Positions 41,124 to 50,442 of a stretch of DNA of 64,000 nucleotides are shown one piece after another; within the stretch, counting starts at the first letter, position 1, and each line of letters opens with the position of its first letter. The stretch spans positions 91,593 through 155,592 of the forward strand of contig NZ_VFTG01000012.1 in NCBI RefSeq assembly GCF_006439355.1. The letters run 5' to 3'. Below the pieces are notes generated by a model that worked only from the letters and a program-made list of their open reading frames with translations, had not been told where the DNA came from and ran no database searches. Made by a program: the position numbers and the translations under genes. The DNA is from Mesorhizobium sp. B4-1-3. GTDB lineage: Bacteria; Pseudomonadota; Alphaproteobacteria; Rhizobiales; Rhizobiaceae.

Positions 41124-42254
41124 GTGGACGCCGCACCGGTCAGTGCATCGGGCGGAGCCGCCTCAGCGGAGCGTGGGGCCGCGCGCTCTCACGCGGCCGC
41201 CATCATCATGAAGGGCGTCTGGAAAATCTTTGGTGCCCGTGCGCCCGAGGCGATGGCGGCGATTTTGCGTGACCGCCTCGACAAGGACGAAGTCGCCAGG
41301 CGCTTCGGCTGTGTCGTGGGCGTGGCCGACGTCAATATCTCGGTTCGGCCGGGTGAAATCTTCTGCGTCATGGGCTTGTCGGGCAGCGGCAAATCGACAT
41401 TGATCCGCCATATAAACCGCCTGCTCGAGCCGTCCGCGGGCGAGATTTTCGTCGATGGCGAAAACGTCATGGCCAAGTCGCCTCATGAGTTGAGGGCCTT
41501 GCGGTCCCACAAGATAGCCATGGTGTTCCAGAGCTTCGGTCTGCTTCCGCATCGGACCGTCCGCGACAATGTTGCGCTGCCGCTGGAGATCCAGGCGGCA
41601 AACAAGCAGCGGAGATACGATGCCGCCGAGGCGGCGCTCGCCAAAGTGAACCTATCGGGCTGGGGGGATCGTTATTGCCATGAACTCTCAGGCGGAATGC
41701 AGCAACGCGTCGGCCTCGCCCGCGCTTTGGCTGCCGATCCGGCGATCCTGCTGATGGATGAGCCGTTCAGCGCGCTCGATCCGCTGATAAGGCGACAACT
41801 TCAAGACGAGTTCCTGGCCCTCTCGCGCTCGATGGGAAAGACAGTGATCTTCATAACCCATGACCTCGACGAGGCGATCCGGATCGGCGACCGCATCGCG
41901 ATTATGAAAGACGGCGTCATCGTCCAGACCGACACGCCCGAGGAGATCGTCACATCGCCGAAGCACGACTATGTCGCGAGATTCGTCGCGGACATCTCGC
42001 GCCTTAAGGTGATTACCGCCGGGCGCATCATGGAGTCGGTTGAGAATTTCAAGAGCCGGCATCATCCGGAACTGGAGGTCGAGGCGTTGCGCAGAGTGGA
42101 TTCCCGAGAACCGCTGGCCGAACTCGTCGAACTCGCGGCAAAGGATGCCGCACCGCTAGCTGTGATCGATCCCGATGGGTCTGTCGTCGGCGTCATCGAC
42201 CGGCAGATCCTGCTCGACGGTTTGCGAAAGGCCGAAGCCCGTGAACGCCCATGA
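41124..42254 (+). CDS. Betaine-type ABC transporter ATP-binding protein (ProV-like)
   Basis: A 376-residue ATPase. The early ARAPEAMAAILRDRLDKDEV, then VVGVADVNISV, is typical of ProV. Walker A is GLSGSGKST, the Q-loop is VFQSFGLLPHRTV, the signature is LSGGMQQR, Walker B is ILLMDEPFSALD, and the switch is IFITHDLDEA. The C-terminal part is a CBS-like regulatory region (LAVIDPDGSVVGVIDRQIL), which senses ionic strength in the OpuA system. The GTG start at 41124 has a GGGAGCAG site. Its end overlaps the permease start. Confidence 0.92.
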   Translation: MDAAPVSASGGAASAERGAARSHAAAIIMKGVWKIFGARAPEAMAAILRDRLDKDEVARRFGCVVGVADVNISVRPGEIFCVMGLSGSGKSTLIRHINRLLEPSAGEIFVDGENVMAKSPHELRALRSHKIAMVFQSFGLLPHRTVRDNVALPLEIQAANKQRRYDAAEAALAKVNLSGWGDRYCHELSGGMQQRVGLARALAADPAILLMDEPFSALDPLIRRQLQDEFLALSRSMGKTVIFITHDLDEAIRIGDRIAIMKDGVIVQTDTPEEIVTSPKHDYVARFVADISRLKVITAGRIMESVENFKSRHHPELEVEALRRVDSREPLAELVELAAKDAAPLAVIDPDGSVVGVIDRQILLDGLRKAEARERP

Positions 42255-43767
42255 TCCGGTCGCCGTACGATCGGTAGAGCATGCTCAACCGACAGAGGAC
42301 GGGCTCGTCCGGGAGTTCGTCGTTCGCAATCCGGATTATTACGCCCAGGTGTTCGCCCGCATTCGGCGGGCTTCCGGTTCTGTCTGGCCGTTCAACCTCG
42401 CGGCCGCGCTGCTTGGGCCGGTGTGGGCCGCAGCTCGAGGCATTACGCTGCTGTTCTGGCTCACCTTCTTCCTGGAGACGCTTGCGGTGGTTCAGATCGG
42501 CGTCGGCGCGGCCGGCAACCTCGGCGCGGGCGAGCAGGCACGAGCCGATCGCGTCACCAAGCAGGCGCAGGCGCGCGCCGAACAGGCACGGGCCGCGGAG
42601 GCGGTGGGAGCGGACAACGCGGCAGGACTGAAATCATCGGCGGCCGCTCTGGAGAAAGCGGCCAACGATGCCAGGCTTCGGGCTGATGCCGCAAAGGCAA
42701 AGGCGCCGCTTGTAGTTGGGTCCGGTCTTGTCACTTTGCTCCTCGCTAGGCTGATCGCCGGCGTGCTCGCCAACCGGATGCTCGAGCGGCGCTTCGCGCG
42801 CTGGCGTTCGATGCCGGCGCTTCAGCGCGGGCTCAATTATCCGCTGGCGCTGTGCGCTCTTGCCTTCTGTATCGCCGCTTACGGGCTTTCGACATACCGT
42901 TTTGCCGCGCCGACGCCAGCCGCCTGGCTGACTGCTGCGCCCTCGAACCGCGAGTGGCAGGCCGCCTTGTCATCGGGGCTGGACGGCCTGATGGGAGCGG
43001 TGTCGCACTTCGGGGCCGGCCTCTTCGGCGGCATAACAGGCGCAATATCGTTGGTGCTGGACGGATTGGCCTATGGGCTGACGGGTATGCCATGGCCAGT
43101 GACGATGGCGATCATTCTCGCCCTCGCCTGGCAATTGGCCGGGCCTCGTGTGGCCATCTTCACGGCCGCTGCGCTCGCCTATCTCGCCGTCCTCGGCTTT
43201 TGGGAAAAGAGCCTGGAAACGGTCGCCCTTTTGGGAACCTCGGCAATTCTCTGCCTCGCGATCGGAGTCCCGCTCGGAATATGGTGCGGGCGCCGGCCGC
43301 GCGTGTACGCCGCCGTGCGGCCGGTGCTCGACTTCATGCAGACTATGCCGGCATTCGTTTATCTGATCCCCGTGATCGCATTGTTCGGTATCGGCAAGCC
43401 GCCCGGCGTGATCGCCACGTTGATTTTCGGCACTCCACCGGTAGTGCGCTTGACCGCACTGGGCTTGCAGGGAGTCCCGCCGACCGTAAGGGAAGCTGCG
43501 CAGGCGTATGGCGCTACAAGGTGGTTCCTCCTGACCCGGGTCGACCTCCCGCTTGCCATGCCTTCCATCATGGCCGGCATCAACCAAACCATTTTGATGT
43601 GCCTTTCGATGGTGGTCATCGCTTCCCTGATCGGCGCCAAGGGGCTCGGAGAAGATGTCCTCAATGCACTTCAATATGCGGCCGTCGGGCAGGGACTGCT
43701 GGCGGGCTTCGCCATTCTTCTCTGCGCCATGATCATTGACCGTATCGTGCAGGGCAGGGCCAAGTAG
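42241..43767 (+). CDS. Betaine-type ABC permease with N-terminal membrane/coiled-coil extension (ProW-like)
   Basis: A 508-residue permease. The C-terminal 250 residues are a standard ProW/OpuAB domain: MPAFVYLIPVIALFGIGKPPGVIATLIFGTPPVVRLT, then the coupling loop REAAQAYGATRW, and MCLSMVVIASLIGAKGLGEDV. The N-terminal 250 residues are unusual. First comes a hydrophobic pair of helices (about 50-92), then an alanine/arginine-rich coiled coil (about 98-155). Further hydrophobic helices follow to about residue 250. The GTG start at 42241 overlaps the ProV-like stop, so an upstream in-frame start at 42175 is unlikely. The extension may link the channel to another protein. Confidence 0.87.
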   Translation: MNAHDPVAVRSVEHAQPTEDGLVREFVVRNPDYYAQVFARIRRASGSVWPFNLAAALLGPVWAAARGITLLFWLTFFLETLAVVQIGVGAAGNLGAGEQARADRVTKQAQARAEQARAAEAVGADNAAGLKSSAAALEKAANDARLRADAAKAKAPLVVGSGLVTLLLARLIAGVLANRMLERRFARWRSMPALQRGLNYPLALCALAFCIAAYGLSTYRFAAPTPAAWLTAAPSNREWQAALSSGLDGLMGAVSHFGAGLFGGITGAISLVLDGLAYGLTGMPWPVTMAIILALAWQLAGPRVAIFTAAALAYLAVLGFWEKSLETVALLGTSAILCLAIGVPLGIWCGRRPRVYAAVRPVLDFMQTMPAFVYLIPVIALFGIGKPPGVIATLIFGTPPVVRLTALGLQGVPPTVREAAQAYGATRWFLLTRVDLPLAMPSIMAGINQTILMCLSMVVIASLIGAKGLGEDVLNALQYAAVGQGLLAGFAILLCAMIIDRIVQGRAK

Positions 43768-43839
43768 AGGCCTTGTGCGTTTCGGGCGCGACAAAGACCT
43801 TACGGAACCGCACGCCACCAGGAACCACAATGCCGGCGT

Positions 43840-45402
43840 TCAGAAATAGTCCTGATCGGGCATGCTCTCCTTGCGCTTGGCGATGAAGGCCAGCAGCGCT
43901 TCATCGATCGCGGGGTCCAGCCCGGGGTCCGCATAGTCGCTCAACAGCTTCTTCCAATGGCGATTGGCGCGCTGGGCGGCGTCCAGGCCGCCTTCGGCAT
44001 TCCACTGCTCGAACGAATTGTTGTCGCTGATCGTCGAGCGATAGAAGGCTGACAGGAAGTTCGACTGCGTATGGGCGCTGCCCAGGAAATGCGCCCCAGG
44101 CCCGACTTCCTCGATGGCTTCCATTGCCTGCGCGTTCACCGACAGATCGATACCCTCGAACAGGCTCATCACCTTGCCGCACAGGTCGGCATCGATGATG
44201 GTCTTCTCGAAGCCGGTGACGAGCCCTCCTTCCAGCCATCCCGTCGCGTGGTTTATGACGTTGGCGCCGGCCAGAAGCGACATCAGCAGGCCCAAGGTCC
44301 CTTCCTGCTCAGCCTGCGCGTCCGGCAGCTTGGATGCCGAAAGGGTGCCGACGGTGTGAAACGGAACGCCGACCCTTCGCGCCAGCTGACCCGCCGCCAA
44401 CACCATCTTTGCCGCTTCCGGCGTACCGAATGTCGGTGCGCCGCTTTGCATGGAGATCGTGCTGGCGAAGCTCCCCATCAGGCAGGGCGCTCCCGGATTG
44501 ATGAGCTGGACGAGCGACAGACACGCAAGCGCCTCGGCAAGCACCTGCGCCAGCGTCCCGGCGACGGTGCAAGGGCTCATGGCGCCGGCCAGCGTCCATG
44601 GCGTGCAGGCGACCGGCTGGTTGTTGCGCGCATAGACCTTGAGCGACCCCGACATGTTGGCGTCGAGCACCAGCGGCGCGTTGGTGTTGCTGACGTTGTA
44701 GAGCACGGCATTGTTGGCAACGAATTCCTCGCCGAAGACGATCTTGGCGATGTCGACCGCGTCCTGCGCCCGCATGGAGCCGATGAACGCCCCCATGAAA
44801 GGCCGGTCCGAATAACGCGCATGCGTGTAGAGCATGTCGAGATGGCGCTTGTTCGCCGGAAGATCGACCGGTTCGCAGACCACGCCGCCGGAATGATGCA
44901 GGTAGGGGATCATCTGGTGGATCCGCACCAGGTCGCGAAAGTCGTTCAGCGTCGCATAGCGACGGCCGCGGTCGAGATCATGCACGAAGGGCGGGCCCCA
45001 GGACGGGCAAAGCACCGTGTTGTCGCCGCCAATCACGACCGTGTTGGCCGGGTTGCGGGCATGCTGCTTGAATTGCCTTGGCGCTGTCGCCTGGACGAGC
45101 TTGCGGCACATGCCGGGCTCGAAGCGGACACGGGTTCCCTTCACATCGGCTCCGGCGTCGCGGAAGAGATCGAGGATCTCCGGATCGTCATGGAACTCCA
45201 TGCCGACCTCCTTGAGCAGGCGGTCGGCATTGGCTTCGATCAGGCTCAGCCCTTCCTCGTCGAGGATGTTGAACGTGCCAATCCTGCGGCTGAGATAGGG
45301 GCGGCGCGGTTCCTGCGCGCTGCGCTGCACGAGGCGCGCGGCGCGGCCGCGGGAGCGCGCCGGGGATGCTGCTTCGCCAGGTGTGACGACATCTTCCATC
45401 AT
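43840..45402 (-). CDS. Trimethylamine methyltransferase (MttB)-family protein
   Basis: A 520-residue member of the MttB superfamily, which transfers methyl groups from quaternary or tertiary amines to a corrinoid protein. It is continuous, with no in-frame amber codon, so it is a non-pyrrolysine (MtgB-like) version. Visible features are DLVRIHQMIPYLHHSGGVVCEP, the central INPGAPCLMGSF, and GTPEAAKMVLAAGQLARR. It starts at ATGATG (45402). It lies 14 bases after the flavoprotein gene in the same operon. No corrinoid-protein gene (MttC/MtgC) or reactivating protein occurs in the window, so its methyl acceptor is unclear. Longer open reading to 46047 overlaps the flavoprotein and is not coding. 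Confidence 0.87.
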   Translation of the reverse strand: MMEDVVTPGEAASPARSRGRAARLVQRSAQEPRRPYLSRRIGTFNILDEEGLSLIEANADRLLKEVGMEFHDDPEILDLFRDAGADVKGTRVRFEPGMCRKLVQATAPRQFKQHARNPANTVVIGGDNTVLCPSWGPPFVHDLDRGRRYATLNDFRDLVRIHQMIPYLHHSGGVVCEPVDLPANKRHLDMLYTHARYSDRPFMGAFIGSMRAQDAVDIAKIVFGEEFVANNAVLYNVSNTNAPLVLDANMSGSLKVYARNNQPVACTPWTLAGAMSPCTVAGTLAQVLAEALACLSLVQLINPGAPCLMGSFASTISMQSGAPTFGTPEAAKMVLAAGQLARRVGVPFHTVGTLSASKLPDAQAEQEGTLGLLMSLLAGANVINHATGWLEGGLVTGFEKTIIDADLCGKVMSLFEGIDLSVNAQAMEAIEEVGPGAHFLGSAHTQSNFLSAFYRSTISDNNSFEQWNAEGGLDAAQRANRHWKKLLSDYADPGLDPAIDEALLAFIAKRKESMPDQDYF

Positions 45403-45416
45403 GTGCCTCCAGACGT

Positions 45417-47876
45417 TCAGACGGATGCGGCGGGCTGCGAATGATCCAGCCCGCGCAACCGCAGATTTCGCGGATCGTAGGGAGCTTCCTGCAGTTGGTG
45501 CGCCGCGAGCACCTTGCCCAGGATCGACACGCCGAACTCGCGTTCGGGTATCCCCGGCCTCAGATAGGCAAGCGCCAGCACCTTGTTGGTGCGGAAGCCA
45601 TAGCCGCCGCTGGTGACGACGCCGACAGGCCGGCCATCGTGCAAGACGGGGTGGCTGTAGAACGGGAGCCGTTCGCCGTCGTCGTCGATCTCCAGCAACG
45701 CCATTCGCCACGGGTTTGCCTTCTGGCGTTCGAGCATGGCCTCGCGGCCGATGAACGAACGGCCGTCCGCCTTGACCAGGGCGCCCAGCCCGGCTTCGAG
45801 CGGCGTGCGCTCGGTCGTCAGGTCCGCGCCCCAGCCGCGATAACCCTTCTCCAGCCGCATGAAGTTCAAGGCATAGACGCCGAAGGGACGCAGGCCATGC
45901 TTGGCGCCCGCTTTGACGATCGTCTCGTAGAGCCGCCGGAACTGTGCGAGTTGGACATGCAGTTCCCATCCCGGCTCGCCGGCATAAGACACGCGAAGCG
46001 CTGTCACCTTGATGCCGGCGATCCTGATCGTCTGCGCCGACAGCCAAGGGAAAGCCGCGTTCGAGAAATCGACCTCGCTGACCGCCTGCAGAATCTCTGC
46101 CGCGTTCGGGCCCATGACGCCCAGCACACCTCGTCTCTCGGTGATGTTCTCGATCACGACACCGGCAAACGAGCCCGACCGGGCGCGAAGCAGGTCTTCG
46201 TCATGACGTTCAGCCAGTGCCGCGCTGGTCAGGTAGAAGCGGTTCTGTTCGAGCCGCGTGACCGTGAACTCCGACGCGATACCGCCTCTCTCGGTCAGAA
46301 CGTGGATGAGACCGATGCGGCCGAGGCGCGATGGCGGCGTGTTGGCGCCCAATGAAGCCATGAAGGCTTCGGCGTCCGGCCCGCTCACCTCGAATTTCGA
46401 GAAGGCCGAAAGGTCGATGACACCTGCGCCATCGCGCACGGCGAGGCATTCCCCTTTTACCGCGCCGAGCCAGCCCGGGCGTTTGAAGGTCAGCGGCGGG
46501 TTGCGGTCGGTGCTCGCCGGCGCGAACCAGTTGGGCCGCTCCCAGCCATAGGCAGCGCCCAGCACCGCGCCTTGCGACAGCTGGATGTCGAGCGCCGGCG
46601 TGGTACGGCGCGGGCGCCCCGCCTCGCGTTCCTCGTAAGGATAGTGGACGCCGAACTGCAGGCCGAAGCACTCCACCGCCTTGTCGACCCGGTAGTCGCG
46701 GTCGGCATAGTTGCCGAACCGCCGCGGATCGATGGCCAGCGCATCGCGCGGCGGCTCGCCATCGACGATCCAGTCGGCGAGGAAGGCGCCGGCACCGCCC
46801 CCTTCCATCACGCCCATGCTGGACCCTGTCAGAAGCCAGCCGTTGCTCAGGTTGAACGCAGGGCCCACCAGCGGGTTGGCATCCGGCGTGAAGGTGATCG
46901 GGCCGTTGACCACGGTCTTGATGCCGGCATTGGCGAGTGCCGGCACCCGTTCCATCGCCAATGCGATGATGTGCTCGACCCGGTCGAGATCGGGTGGCAG
47001 CAACTCCATGCCGAATGCGGGCGGCACGCCGTCGATCGCCCATGGATGCGCCGCCTTCTCGTAAGGCCCGACAATATAGCCGCCCCGCTCCTGCCGCAGA
47101 TACCAGCTTTCCTCCGGATCACGGATGATCGGCAGTTCCTTCTCGCCGGCAGCGATACGCGCGGCAATTTCGGGCACGGTATCTGTGACGACATACTGAT
47201 GCAGCATTGGCACGACCGGCAGGTCGATGCCCATCATTGTGCCGACCTCGCGGCACCAGGTGCCGGCGGCGTTCACCACATGCTCGGCCCGGATCTCGCC
47301 TTGCGCGGTGCGGACCAGCCATTCGCCCGAAGCCGCGCGCTCGATCGACAACACAGGATTGTGCCGGACGATCTCGGCGCCGCGCGAACGCGCGCCCGCA
47401 GCCATCGCGTTGGTGGCCAACGTCGGATCGACATGGCCGTCATTCGGCTCGTGGAAGGCCCCCAGTATGCCGTCGGTTTCGCAAAGCGGATATATTTTCT
47501 TCAGCTCGGCGGGCGTCAGAATGTTGAAGTCGTAGCCGACAAACCGGCCAAGACCTTGCACATGACGGAACTCGGCCATCCGCTCCGGCGAGCGCGTCAC
47601 GCGCAGCGCGCCGCTTGCATGGAAGCCGGTCGGTAAGCCGGTTTCGGCCGTCAGCACCTCGCGATATAGCCGTACGGAATGCGCACGCATCTCCATGATC
47701 GTGGCATTGTGGGCGAAGTGGGTGCAAAGCCCGGCGGCGTGCCAGGTCGAGCCCGCGGTCAGTTCCTGCCGCTCGACGAGCAACACATCGCTCCAGCCGC
47801 GCTTGGCGAGATGATAGAGAAGGGAAACCCCCATGGCGCCGCCGCCGATCACGACGACGCGGGCATGCTGTCTCAT
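45417..47876 (-). CDS. FAD-dependent oxidoreductase with GcvT domain (dimethylglycine dehydrogenase-like), copy 1
   Basis: An 819-residue flavoprotein. The FAD site is VVVIGGGAMGVSLLYHLAKRG (7-27). The STWHAAG motif follows; its histidine aligns with the residue that binds FAD covalently in dimethylglycine dehydrogenases. The DAO domain runs to about residue 375, the FAO_M linker to about 430, and a GcvT (aminomethyltransferase) domain with C-terminal barrel to the end (DGAGVIDLSAFSKFEVSGPDAEAF, MGPNAAEIL, YAGEPGWELHV). Such enzymes demethylate N-methyl amines and pass the C1 unit to tetrahydrofolate. The start overlaps the stop of copy 2 (ATGA), so they are translationally coupled. Confidence 0.9.
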   Translation of the reverse strand: MRQHARVVVIGGGAMGVSLLYHLAKRGWSDVLLVERQELTAGSTWHAAGLCTHFAHNATIMEMRAHSVRLYREVLTAETGLPTGFHASGALRVTRSPERMAEFRHVQGLGRFVGYDFNILTPAELKKIYPLCETDGILGAFHEPNDGHVDPTLATNAMAAGARSRGAEIVRHNPVLSIERAASGEWLVRTAQGEIRAEHVVNAAGTWCREVGTMMGIDLPVVPMLHQYVVTDTVPEIAARIAAGEKELPIIRDPEESWYLRQERGGYIVGPYEKAAHPWAIDGVPPAFGMELLPPDLDRVEHIIALAMERVPALANAGIKTVVNGPITFTPDANPLVGPAFNLSNGWLLTGSSMGVMEGGGAGAFLADWIVDGEPPRDALAIDPRRFGNYADRDYRVDKAVECFGLQFGVHYPYEEREAGRPRRTTPALDIQLSQGAVLGAAYGWERPNWFAPASTDRNPPLTFKRPGWLGAVKGECLAVRDGAGVIDLSAFSKFEVSGPDAEAFMASLGANTPPSRLGRIGLIHVLTERGGIASEFTVTRLEQNRFYLTSAALAERHDEDLLRARSGSFAGVVIENITERRGVLGVMGPNAAEILQAVSEVDFSNAAFPWLSAQTIRIAGIKVTALRVSYAGEPGWELHVQLAQFRRLYETIVKAGAKHGLRPFGVYALNFMRLEKGYRGWGADLTTERTPLEAGLGALVKADGRSFIGREAMLERQKANPWRMALLEIDDDGERLPFYSHPVLHDGRPVGVVTSGGYGFRTNKVLALAYLRPGIPEREFGVSILGKVLAAHQLQEAPYDPRNLRLRGLDHSQPAASV

Positions 47877-50326
47877 AATGTCTCCTGTTGGCCGCGCATT
47901 CTGCTGCCGGTTGGATCGTAGGGTGGTCTTTCGAGAAGCCTGAGGCCGAAGCGTTGTCCCGCGACCGCGATTTCGTAATCCGAAACGGCGATCTGCTGCT
48001 TCGTCTCGCCCGGATCGCAGGCAACGTAACCGAGGCAGAGGCTTAATCCGGTGCGAAAACCGAGGCCGCCCGAGGTGGTCAGTCCGGCAAACTTGCCGTC
48101 CCGGTAGATGGGCTCGTCATGCAGCAGGAGCGGATTGGCGCCGTCGACCGCGAAATGCAGTAGTCGGCGGGTAAATCCCTGCACCCTCTTTGCTTCGAGG
48201 GCCTCACGACCGATGAAGTCGCCTTTCGTCCAGGAGACTGCAAAGCCCAGTCCCGCCTCGATCGGCGTCTCCTTCGGGCCGATGTCGTGACCCCAGTGCC
48301 GGTAGCCTTTTTCCAGCCGGCAGCCGTCCAGCGCATAGTGACCGCAAAAGGCCGCATCATGCGCGGTGCCGGCTTGCCTGATGGTCGACAGCAGGCTTTC
48401 GGCGCATTCGACAGGGACATAAATCTCATAGCCAAGCTCGCCGACGAAGCTGACCCGTGTGGCCCGCACATTGACCATGCCGATATCGATGCGTCGTGAC
48501 GTCGAGAAGGGAAAGGCCGCTTCCGACAAGTCGGCGTCGGTCAGTTGCTGCAGCAATTCACGGGAGCGCGGCCCCATGACGCCGAGGACCGCTTCGGCCG
48601 AGGTCGCGTCGAACACCGAGGCGTCGAGCCGGAGATCGCTGGCGCGCCTGGCGATCCAGGCGAAATCCTTTTGCCGGGTAGCCGCGCCGGAAACGATCCG
48701 GAAGGCGGTTTCTGCGCAGCGCGTCACCGTGACGTCGGCCTCGATCCCGCCGTGGCGGTTGAGCATCTGGGTATAGACCGTCCTGCCTTCCGCCACGTCG
48801 ACATCGTTGGCCGACAGCAGTTGCAGCAATTTCGCCGCGTCGCGTCCGCTGACATCGAGCTTGGTGAACGGAGAAAGCTCGAACAGACCGATGCCGCTCG
48901 CCATGGCGACTGCTTCGCGTTCAGCCGCCGGCCACCAGTGCTGCCTGCTGAAAGTGTAGCGCGGCTTGCGCTCGGCTTCATCGCGGGCAAACCAGAGGGG
49001 CCGCTCCCAACCGGTCGGCGCGCCGAACACCGCCCCTTCTTCGCCGAGCCGGTCGTGCCACGCCGACCGGCGCAGGCCTCGGCCGGCCTTCGACTGCTTA
49101 TACGGCCAGTGCATGTGGAAGAGGTCGGCGACCGATTCCTCCATCCGCGCCTGCACAAAGGCGCGGGAGGCGGAGCTTCGGTCGAAACGCGCGATATCGA
49201 GCGGCCACAGATCGAGACCGGGCTCCCCGTCGACGATCCATTCGGCCATCGCCTTGCCGGCGCCGGCAGACGACATCATGCCCGTCGAATTGAACCCGGC
49301 AGCGACGAAGAAGCCGCGCAGATAGGGCGATTCGCCCATCAGCGGCTGAGTATCCGGCGTGAAACTCTCCGGCCCGTTCATGAAGTGGCGGATGCCCGTC
49401 TCGGCAAGCACTGGAAAGAGCCGCAGCCCGGCCGACATGAAGGGTTCGAATTGGTCCCAATCTTCCGGCAGCTCGAGGAAGGGCCTGTCGCCAACCGGGC
49501 CGGTGACGTCGAGGACCTTGGCATTGGGCTCGAAGCCGCCGAGCACCAGCTTGCCGGAATCGCCCTTGACGTAGATGCCCTCGTCGAGGTCGCGCACGAT
49601 GGGAAAAGGATTGGGCAGCCCAGTCACCGGCTCGGTCACCACATACATGTGCTCGGCCGCTTGCAGCGGCACCGGAACGCCGGCCATGGCGCCGATATGC
49701 CTCGCCCAGGCGCCGGCGCAGTTCACCGCAATGCCGCAACGGATCGTCATGCCCGAAGCGAGCTTGACGCCAGCGACGCGGCCCTTCTCGATCACGAAAC
49801 CGGCACAGGCCGCTCCTTCCAGGATGCGGATTCCCGCGGCGCGTGCCCGCCTGGCATAGGCCGCGCAGATATCCACGGGATTGGCCTGCCCGTCTTCCTC
49901 AACCCAAAGCGCGCCCACGAGCCCCTCCAGCGCAATTCCCGGGACCCGCTCACCGACGATACCCGCGTCAACCATCTCAACCCGAAGGCCGCAGACGTTG
50001 CCCATATGTGCGATGCGTTTGAGCTCGCTCATCCGATCTTCGCGGCGCGCCAGCCAGACTCCGCCGGTTTGGCGGTAGCCTGAGGTTTGGCCAGTCAACG
50101 CCTCGAGCTTCGGGAACAGTTCGGTCGCGTACTGCGCCAGGCGCGTCAGGTTGAGCGTGGCCCTGAGCGGCCCCACGATTCCGGCCGCATGCCAGGAGGT
50201 GCCGCTGGTCAACTGATTGCGCTCGAGGAGAACGACATCGGTGACGCCAAGCTCGGCAAGGTGATAGGCGACACTCAAGCCGATCACGCCGCCGCCTATG
50301 ATAACGATCCGAGCGTCCTCGTTCAC
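47873..50326 (-). CDS. FAD-dependent oxidoreductase with GcvT domain (dimethylglycine dehydrogenase-like), copy 2
   Basis: An 817-residue flavoprotein with the same domain order as its neighbour: FAD site IVIIGGGVIGLSVAYHLAEL, the TSWHAAG motif, DAO domain, linker and GcvT domain (GIGLFELSPFTKLDVSGRDAAKLL, MGPRSRELL, FVGELGYEIYVPVE). It starts at GTG 50326 and is the first gene of the operon. The two copies differ throughout, so they probably take successive steps, for example dimethylglycine to sarcosine and sarcosine to glycine, or act on different N-methyl substrates. A LysR regulator diverges from it 116 bases away. Confidence 0.9.
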   Translation of the reverse strand: MNEDARIVIIGGGVIGLSVAYHLAELGVTDVVLLERNQLTSGTSWHAAGIVGPLRATLNLTRLAQYATELFPKLEALTGQTSGYRQTGGVWLARREDRMSELKRIAHMGNVCGLRVEMVDAGIVGERVPGIALEGLVGALWVEEDGQANPVDICAAYARRARAAGIRILEGAACAGFVIEKGRVAGVKLASGMTIRCGIAVNCAGAWARHIGAMAGVPVPLQAAEHMYVVTEPVTGLPNPFPIVRDLDEGIYVKGDSGKLVLGGFEPNAKVLDVTGPVGDRPFLELPEDWDQFEPFMSAGLRLFPVLAETGIRHFMNGPESFTPDTQPLMGESPYLRGFFVAAGFNSTGMMSSAGAGKAMAEWIVDGEPGLDLWPLDIARFDRSSASRAFVQARMEESVADLFHMHWPYKQSKAGRGLRRSAWHDRLGEEGAVFGAPTGWERPLWFARDEAERKPRYTFSRQHWWPAAEREAVAMASGIGLFELSPFTKLDVSGRDAAKLLQLLSANDVDVAEGRTVYTQMLNRHGGIEADVTVTRCAETAFRIVSGAATRQKDFAWIARRASDLRLDASVFDATSAEAVLGVMGPRSRELLQQLTDADLSEAAFPFSTSRRIDIGMVNVRATRVSFVGELGYEIYVPVECAESLLSTIRQAGTAHDAAFCGHYALDGCRLEKGYRHWGHDIGPKETPIEAGLGFAVSWTKGDFIGREALEAKRVQGFTRRLLHFAVDGANPLLLHDEPIYRDGKFAGLTTSGGLGFRTGLSLCLGYVACDPGETKQQIAVSDYEIAVAGQRFGLRLLERPPYDPTGSRMRGQQETL

Positions 50327-50403
50327 CGATGCGATATCCTTGCCGTCGAAACGGCGCGATCTTTCCCGCCAAGCCGGCTTGCGCTCAATGGGATTTCTGC
50401 AAC

Positions 50404-50418
50404 ATTAGGAAAACTTAT
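50404..50418. promoter_or_regulatory. Candidate LysR operator (ATTAG-N5-CTTAT)
   Basis: A near-perfect inverted repeat (one mismatch) with the T-N11-A core lies in the 116-base gap between the divergent flavoprotein operon and LysR gene. It is 25 bases before the LysR start. Binding by that regulator is inferred from position. Confidence 0.4.
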
Positions 50419-50442
50419 GTACGGTCCCGCGAAAGAACCCTG

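Noticed and set aside
44071..45444. A 457-codon open frame on the plus strand
   Set aside because: It is antisense to the MttB-family gene and has no domain or ribosome site; a shadow frame.
48545..50083. A 512-codon open frame on the plus strand
   Set aside because: Antisense to the second flavoprotein; composition is typical of a shadow frame and no motif is present.
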